DNA of 40,369 nucleotides from Photobacterium lucens (GTDB taxonomy: Bacteria; Pseudomonadota; Gammaproteobacteria; Enterobacterales; Vibrionaceae): positions 1 through 40,369 of the forward strand of contig NZ_SSMG01000486.1 in the NCBI RefSeq assembly GCF_009873615.1. Reading direction: 5' to 3'. Made by a program: the position numbers and the translations under genes. The stretch's first letter is position 1. The number at the start of each line of letters is the position of its first letter. The notes under the pieces are model-generated. The model searched no databases, was not told where the DNA came from, and worked only from the letters and a program-made list of their open reading frames with translations. Of this stretch, positions 35,541-40,369 are shown one piece after another.

Positions 35541-36416
35541 CTACTTCACAACAGGGTAACACTCGTTAGCACCCCATTCCGTCCATGAACCATCATAAAC
35601 GGTTAGTACGTTACGACCGACACGATGTGCAGCCAACGCTAAAATACAAGCGGTAATGCCGGAACCACAGCTAAAAATCAAACGCTGATCGGGACGAGAA
35701 ATACCATCAAACTTGGTTTGAATATCGGCTAATTCAATAAAATGTCCATCATTAAGCAATTCTGCAAAAGGCAAGTTCTTCGCATTAGGCATATGACCAC
35801 TGCGGATCCCTGCTCGTGGTTCTTTTACTGAACCAAGAAAACGGGCTCTTGGGCGAGCATCAATGACAGCAACACTATCATCTGCCAATAACTGATTTAA
35901 ACCATCAGCATCAATTACCCACTCAGGCTGTAGCTCTGCATTAAAGGCTGTTGGCATAATAGTAGGTAATTCGCCTGACTCAGTGTTATAACCAGCTGCA
36001 ATCCAAGCTGGTAGACCACCATCCAGTACAGAAACTTTATTGTGCCCCATCGCTTTAAACATCCACCAGCCACGTGCTGATGAAAACATGCCTAAACTAT
36101 CGTAAACCACGACATGGGTATTATTACTGATCCCTAGCTTGCTAACTTCACTAGCAAATTGCTCAGCCGATGGCAGCATATGAGGTAAATCAGTATTAGG
36201 TGCAGCTAGCCTTTCATTAATATCAAAAAAGCGAGCACCTTGAATACGCTTATCAATAAGCTCTTGCTCTGCGTTACGATCAACGCCTGGCATAAACGAG
36301 CTAGCATCTAATACAATAAGATCTTGCTGTGCGTCACTCGCATGTGCTTGATTTTCTAATGCTTGGTGTAACCATTGTACCGAGACTAAATCTTCATGCT
36401 GATTAGGTAACGACAT
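35541..36416 (-). CDS. sseA: 3-mercaptopyruvate sulfurtransferase
   Basis: SseA moves sulfur from 3-mercaptopyruvate to thiol acceptors or cyanide. The 291 residues form two rhodanese domains: an inactive first (about 10-145, with GARFFDINERL and GWWMFKAMGHNKVSVLDGGLPAW) and an active second (about 165-290) with the catalytic loop CGSGIT starting at C250. CGSG(V/I)TA, rather than CRxGxT, is the mercaptopyruvate-type loop. Length matches E. coli SseA (281). It is followed by a bidirectional terminator and preceded by the DUF5718 gene 47 bases upstream on the same strand. Confidence 0.93.
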   Translation of the reverse strand: MSLPNQHEDLVSVQWLHQALENQAHASDAQQDLIVLDASSFMPGVDRNAEQELIDKRIQGARFFDINERLAAPNTDLPHMLPSAEQFASEVSKLGISNNTHVVVYDSLGMFSSARGWWMFKAMGHNKVSVLDGGLPAWIAAGYNTESGELPTIMPTAFNAELQPEWVIDADGLNQLLADDSVAVIDARPRARFLGSVKEPRAGIRSGHMPNAKNLPFAELLNDGHFIELADIQTKFDGISRPDQRLIFSCGSGITACILALAAHRVGRNVLTVYDGSWTEWGANECYPVVK

Positions 36417-36463
36417 TGCTGATCCTTATTATCTTTAAATAACTAACTCGTTTATTTTACTAC

Positions 36464-37300
36464 TTAATCAACAGTTTGTACTAACACAGACAAACCATCA
36501 CTTTGCCAATCATTGTTTTCAGCCATGCTAACAATGTCATCATGGTTATATAGTGTACCGTCATAGACTACAACGATACTGCTATCACCAGATTGCAAGA
36601 AATGCGTTTCACCATAAGGAGTGTAGCGTGTGGCACCAATACTGATAATGGCTTGTTTCGGATGATCAGCAACATTCAATAATGCTTTAATATTTTCTGT
36701 TGGACCAACATCTTGCTGACAATTCATACGCTCAACAACCCAATCAAGCAACTTCTGGTGGAAGTAGCTATAACCAATAACAGGGCTATCTTCACCATAG
36801 GTGTGCAACTGACCGTTATGTTGATGGAAACTGGCGATACGGTAACGATCTAAAATGCCATCTAGCTCAAACGTATCAATATCAATCAGAGTTTGTGAAA
36901 TTCCCTTACTGTTCGTACCCCAGTTCTTTTTCTCACTAATTTTGTTCGCATTAGGCTTACGAATAGAACAATCGTTATAAGCGGCAAATTGACGTGGAAT
37001 TAAAGCTGCAACGTTAATATCGCCATCAATAGATTGTGTATATTCGATATCACAAATCAACGCCACTTCTGGTTCAATTTGCAGGTTATCAGCATCATTG
37101 GGTGGCGTAATGTTAGTTGACGATAATGGATATACAGTTAGAAATGAATCGACATTAGAAGGCAGATAAAAAGGAAAAATCGCTTTGGGTTGAACCGCTT
37201 CTTTTACTTCAACCTTTAAGAAATCAGCCGCTTCCCCAGCTTGCTCAAGATGGCCCGCAAAATTGCCAGCAACCCCGAAACCAATACAAGACTTAAACAT
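36464..37300 (-). CDS. DUF5718 family protein
   Basis: This 278-residue cytoplasmic protein begins with FKSCIGFGVAGNFAGHLEQAGEA, which I associate with DUF5718, a family of unknown function with a fumarylacetoacetate-hydrolase-like fold. Supporting residues are IEPEVALICDIEY in the middle and RRKPNAN-type basic stretches (SIRKPNANKISEKKNWG). Members catalyse unknown reactions; no metal site can be assigned with confidence. It lies just upstream of sseA and may be co-transcribed with it. Confidence 0.75.
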   Translation of the reverse strand: MFKSCIGFGVAGNFAGHLEQAGEAADFLKVEVKEAVQPKAIFPFYLPSNVDSFLTVYPLSSTNITPPNDADNLQIEPEVALICDIEYTQSIDGDINVAALIPRQFAAYNDCSIRKPNANKISEKKNWGTNSKGISQTLIDIDTFELDGILDRYRIASFHQHNGQLHTYGEDSPVIGYSYFHQKLLDWVVERMNCQQDVGPTENIKALLNVADHPKQAIISIGATRYTPYGETHFLQSGDSSIVVVYDGTLYNHDDIVSMAENNDWQSDGLSVLVQTVD

Positions 37301-37492
37301 ATCTCATCCATTAAATAATAAAATTATCGATATTTTAAAGGCTTCAACACATCGAAACTGTAATCAATCTTGCATTATATGTATCAAAATTAATACAAAT
37401 TCACTTTTATGCGATCAATATCTTATATAACGTCATTTTATTGACGATTATAGCTACGCTTAAAGAAACATCAGTTCAAGGCGGAGCTGCAT

Positions 37493-38614
37493 ATGACAGT
37501 ACAATTTGGGGTAAAATTCATCTTCTGCACGTTTTTCCTTTTTATTGGTTCTTATTCCTTCGCATATACTCATTCTCAACCTGTAGCCAAAGCCATAAAT
37601 GGCACTGGAGTAACACAGTATGCCCCTCTACTAATGCCGTGGCAGGCTGCATTGAAACAAAAAAATTATGACAGCGTCAGCTGTGGTGCTGTAGTGATCA
37701 GTGAATATTGGTTATTGACTGCCGCGCACTGTAATACTTCCGATATTGATGATGTTGTAATTGCAGGTACCAGCTTAATTGAAGACGGTAACTTCAATAT
37801 CTTAGACGAGCGCTTCTTTTTTAATGTCGTTAAGCGGATCAGTCATCCTGACTATAATGAAAAAAATTTCCTGAATGATATTGCGATAATTCGTGTCGAA
37901 CGCTCTCTATTTGATGTGGCACAGCCGATTAAAATCGTAACCCACGATGAGCAGATAATGGCTGATCTTAACTTCGATAATTCATGGACAACAAATGCCG
38001 ATTCCCCCGTCACAGCAATTGCTTCTGGCTGGGGAGACACATTAGAAGAAGGATACCCAACTACATTACAATTAATTACTTTAGCGGGTGTGCCCGATGA
38101 TCAGTGTGTCGGGCTTAATATTGACGATCAATACATGGTTTGTGCAGATTCTAATATTAACGGCCTGATCAAAGATGTATGTAGTGGCGATTCTGGTGGC
38201 CCACTTATTTGGCAAAATGCACAAGCGATTGCTAATAGTGATTTAGGGATCAGACTTATCGGTGTCACGAGCAACGGCGCCAAATGCTCATCACGAAGCA
38301 GTAACCCTGAAAATCAATACAATCAACTGACGGGTCAATATACCCAAGTTTCTACTTATCGCACTTGGATCGAAAATCAAATTCAAGCATATGACAACAA
38401 CCCTGATTTCTCCCTCGATGATGACTCTCTACAACCAAACATACTAGTTGATCCCTTCTCTGTTGCGAAAGAAGACTCTATCAATAGAGACACTGCACAA
38501 GCAGTTGTCACTGTTGCAGCAGAACAAAATGGTGGTGGTGCTATCACATGGTTCAGTATATTAATTGGATTAATTGCTGTAAGTTGGCGCCAAAATCAAA
38601 GCAAAAGCTATTAA
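37493..38614 (+). CDS. Secreted trypsin-like protease with GlyGly-CTERM tail
   Basis: This 373-residue protease resembles VesA/B/C of V. cholerae. It has a signal peptide (about 1-25) and a trypsin domain with the catalytic triad H79 (LTAAHC), D129 (NDIAIIRV) and S234 (CSGDSGGPL). D228, six residues before the Ser, predicts cleavage after Lys/Arg. A linker rich in Asp and Ser (about 300-345) leads to a GlyGly-CTERM sorting signal: GGG (347-349), one hydrophobic helix (about 350-364), then a basic tail. Such proteins are secreted by type II secretion and trimmed by rhombosortase at the cell surface. GGCGGAG precedes the ATG. Confidence 0.93.
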   Translation: MTVQFGVKFIFCTFFLFIGSYSFAYTHSQPVAKAINGTGVTQYAPLLMPWQAALKQKNYDSVSCGAVVISEYWLLTAAHCNTSDIDDVVIAGTSLIEDGNFNILDERFFFNVVKRISHPDYNEKNFLNDIAIIRVERSLFDVAQPIKIVTHDEQIMADLNFDNSWTTNADSPVTAIASGWGDTLEEGYPTTLQLITLAGVPDDQCVGLNIDDQYMVCADSNINGLIKDVCSGDSGGPLIWQNAQAIANSDLGIRLIGVTSNGAKCSSRSSNPENQYNQLTGQYTQVSTYRTWIENQIQAYDNNPDFSLDDDSLQPNILVDPFSVAKEDSINRDTAQAVVTVAAEQNGGGAITWFSILIGLIAVSWRQNQSKSY

Positions 38615-38647
38615 CCTTCGTACATGTCCAGATAGGCTTGCTCTTAG

Positions 38648-38674
38648 TGATCTTTTCGTGATACTAAAAGATCA
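38648..38674 (+). terminator. Hairpin between the protease and siroheme synthase genes
   Basis: A perfect 9-bp stem (TGATCTTTT / AAAAGATCA) with a 9-base loop lies 34 bases past the protease stop and 64 bases before the next start. It is A+T-rich at the top and has only a short T tail, so it may be a weak terminator or a leader element. Confidence 0.45.
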
Positions 38675-38737
38675 GTTTATAAACATTTAGTTACTATAAG
38701 CGCACGCATTTTGCGAGCCTTTATATTGGACATCGAA

Positions 38738-39676
38738 ATGGATTTTTTCCCAGTATTTCTCAAATTAAGCCATAAAAAAGTGCTTGTTATTGGTGGTGGT
38801 GAAGTGGCTTGCCGTAAGGTTGATTTACTTCTTAAAGCCAATGCTAATATCACTCTTGTTTCACCACAATTACACCCACATCTTGCCGCGCTTTTGGAAA
38901 ATGGGCAATTTACTTACATCCAAGCAGAATACGACAAATCGCAAATTACAGATTTTGATCAGGTTTGGGCTACAACGGATATTAAAGCCCTTAACCATCA
39001 GGTTTATCATGACGCTAATGCATTACAAATTTGGACCAACGTCGTTGATGATCCTGATTTTTGTGACTTCATTACACCATCCATGATTGATCGCTCACCC
39101 ATTCAAGTTGCGGTATCGAGTGGTGGCGCATCCCCAGTTCTGGTGCGCTATATTCGTGAACAACTGGAAACTCAACTTCCACAAAACCTCAGCTTACTTG
39201 CTAGTTTTTCAGGTCAGCAACGTGGGCGTATTAAGCAACACTATAAAACGGTTGATGAGCGTCGTAAGTTTTGGGAGCGTTTCTTCCGCTCACCTGCCGT
39301 TGAAGCAGCAACAACTACAGAACAACTGGAACAGATTTTCACTGAGTTATTAGAAAACCATGAAGATACAGGTGCGAATCTATATTTAATTGAAACAGGT
39401 AACGATCCTGAGTTGTTAACAATTAAAGCATTACGTTTAATGCAACAGTCTGAATTTGTCCTTTATCCTGAAGATAAGAATGATATTTTCGTTGATCTAT
39501 GCCGCCGTGATGCCGACCGAGAAAGTTATCTATACACCGAGCTTGTTGAACGAGTAGAAGCACTGCTAGCAGAAGGATTACGTGTTTGTGTATTGGCTCC
39601 TAAAGATCAGCATCGTCCAACATTGAAGAAACTTTGCACGGAACGAAATGGCATCTTTGTTCCCAGCCACGGATAA
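38738..39676 (+). CDS. cysG: Siroheme synthase (CysG N-terminal/Met8 type) with vestigial methyltransferase domain
   Basis: The N-terminal part (1-210) is the bifunctional precorrin-2 dehydrogenase/sirohydrochlorin ferrochelatase: NAD-binding VIGGGEVACRK (17-27), catalytic D104 in NVVDDPDF, and S128 in VAVSSGG, equivalent to the phosphorylated Ser of Salmonella CysG. The last 100 residues align with the start of the CysG uroporphyrinogen methyltransferase domain (ANLYLIETGNDPELLTIKALRLMQ, FVDLCRRDADR). However, the SAM loop GAGPGD is replaced by ETGNDPE, and the GGDPFIFGRG segment and everything after it are missing. The methylation step must come from a separate CobA. Start ATG 38738 has GGA upstream; the frame extends to a TTG at 38711. 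Confidence 0.88.
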   Translation: MDFFPVFLKLSHKKVLVIGGGEVACRKVDLLLKANANITLVSPQLHPHLAALLENGQFTYIQAEYDKSQITDFDQVWATTDIKALNHQVYHDANALQIWTNVVDDPDFCDFITPSMIDRSPIQVAVSSGGASPVLVRYIREQLETQLPQNLSLLASFSGQQRGRIKQHYKTVDERRKFWERFFRSPAVEAATTTEQLEQIFTELLENHEDTGANLYLIETGNDPELLTIKALRLMQQSEFVLYPEDKNDIFVDLCRRDADRESYLYTELVERVEALLAEGLRVCVLAPKDQHRPTLKKLCTERNGIFVPSHG

Positions 39677-39705
39677 GCTAAGTACCCCTAGCTAGCTATA
39701 AAATA

Positions 39706-39741
39706 AAAGCCGCTGATATAACACTTAATATCAGCGGCTTT
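39706..39741. terminator. Bidirectional terminator between cysG and the DUF1097 gene
   Basis: A perfect 14-bp stem (AAAGCCGCTGATAT / ATATCAGCGGCTTT, arms 39706-39719 and 39728-39741) lies between convergent genes, with A-rich sequence on its left side. Confidence 0.9.
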
Positions 39742-39758
39742 ACTCAATCCAAACCGTA

Positions 39759-40250
39759 TTAATCTGAAATAGCTTGTCGCTCAGTATCTGCAGTTTTTTT
39801 TTCGGCTAATTTAGCATGAAGCCATAAACCCGTGCTTTTCATTAAATAGCCAAACACCACGCCCAATACTAAAGATGGCACCACTAGCTGCCAATTACCA
39901 TTCGCTGCAAATGTTGCACATGAACCAATGAAGGTACCGGGAATAAAAGATAACCAAGACTTTTTCGCTTGTACACACATCATAAATGCAACAATAGCAG
40001 TGACAACGTAACCGATAATATCAAGACTGACCATTGACGACAGCTTAATGATCACCATTGCCCAAAACACACCACTAAGATTAGTTGCGATGCTCAAGCC
40101 AACGCCCTTAATGCCATCACGCTGAAGAGCAAAATATGTCGTACAGCCTAGAAATCCGCCCCAGCTTAATAAGCCGAGTGATACTGCAATCCATCCCCAG
40201 ATCCCAGATAAAATTCCGGTAGTTATAGCAATCGCAACAAGTACAGACAT
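39759..40250 (-). CDS. DUF1097 integral membrane protein
   Basis: This 163-residue inner-membrane protein has about four or five hydrophobic segments (LVAIAITTGILSGIWGWIAVS, GLSIATNLSGVFWAMVII, YVVTAIVAFMMCVQ, LVVPSLVLGVVFGYLM). It fits DUF1097, the family of E. coli YcdZ. Conserved-looking features are SWGGFLGCTTYFA near the start and KSWLSFIPGTFIGSCATFA in the middle. The function is unknown. The tail is hydrophilic and charged. The remaining 119 bases to the window end hold no recognisable gene. Confidence 0.82.
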   Translation of the reverse strand: MSVLVAIAITTGILSGIWGWIAVSLGLLSWGGFLGCTTYFALQRDGIKGVGLSIATNLSGVFWAMVIIKLSSMVSLDIIGYVVTAIVAFMMCVQAKKSWLSFIPGTFIGSCATFAANGNWQLVVPSLVLGVVFGYLMKSTGLWLHAKLAEKKTADTERQAISD

Positions 40251-40369
40251 AATTTCACTCTTAACAACACCTAATATGTTGCTAAGTGTAACGTATGATT
40301 AAGAGGAATTAATCAACAAAGATCACAGAGAGCAAAAGTTATTACACTTGCAATCATTTTATATGTGAT

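Overview
The window is about 40 kb of compact gammaproteobacterial chromosome with roughly 40% G+C. It most likely comes from a Vibrionaceae member, and Photobacterium is my best guess. The reasons are the pntAB-vxrABC block (as I recall, the same order is found on the small chromosome of Vibrio cholerae), a trypsin-like protease with a GlyGly-CTERM tail, ravA-viaA, and a photolyase/MerR/cyclopropane-synthase cluster. No rRNA, tRNA, CRISPR array, insertion sequence or phage gene was seen.

Left part (1-12.5 kb). This holds yoaH, an nnrS-type nitric-oxide-response membrane protein behind a 37-bp palindrome that looks like an NsrR operator, the vxrABC envelope-stress two-component operon, and pntAB transhydrogenase. 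Then come a small HlyU-family protein, a small DUF1127-like protein, a BASS-type transporter gene broken by one in-frame TGA, a cytosolic 5'-nucleotidase-like phosphohydrolase and a glyoxalase-fold enzyme.

Middle (12.5-16.1 kb). ybjD (an OLD-family ATPase/TOPRIM protein) is followed by an A+T-rich accessory stretch. It carries a small HTH-like protein and a lineage-specific secreted protein, and two related terminator elements bracket it.

Core (16.1-26.1 kb). Twelve tightly packed minus-strand genes form what looks like one light/photo-oxidative-stress operon: a DUF523/DUF1722 protein, a Trp-rich small protein, a LitR/CarH-like MerR regulator, DNA photolyase, an NTF2-like protein, an SDR, an FAD amine-oxidase-like enzyme, DUF1365, a Cfa-type SAM methyltransferase, DUF2878, a chalcone-isomerase-like protein and a DUF3833 lipoprotein. 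Upstream of the first gene, four TTGTACAA-type sites form a symmetric operator over a predicted promoter. The regulator appears to lack the residues used for B12 binding. My reading is that the operon couples DNA repair to remodelling of membrane fatty acids, possibly methylated or furan fatty acids, when the cell is lit or exposed to singlet oxygen.

Right part (26.1-40.4 kb). This holds rlmF, a slipin-nfeD membrane protease pair, a prokaryotic ionotropic-glutamate-receptor-like channel without the potassium filter, viaA and ravA, an orphan pstS behind a good Pho box, sseA, a DUF5718 protein and the GlyGly-CTERM protease. It ends with a Met8-like siroheme synthase carrying a decayed methyltransferase domain and a DUF1097 membrane protein.
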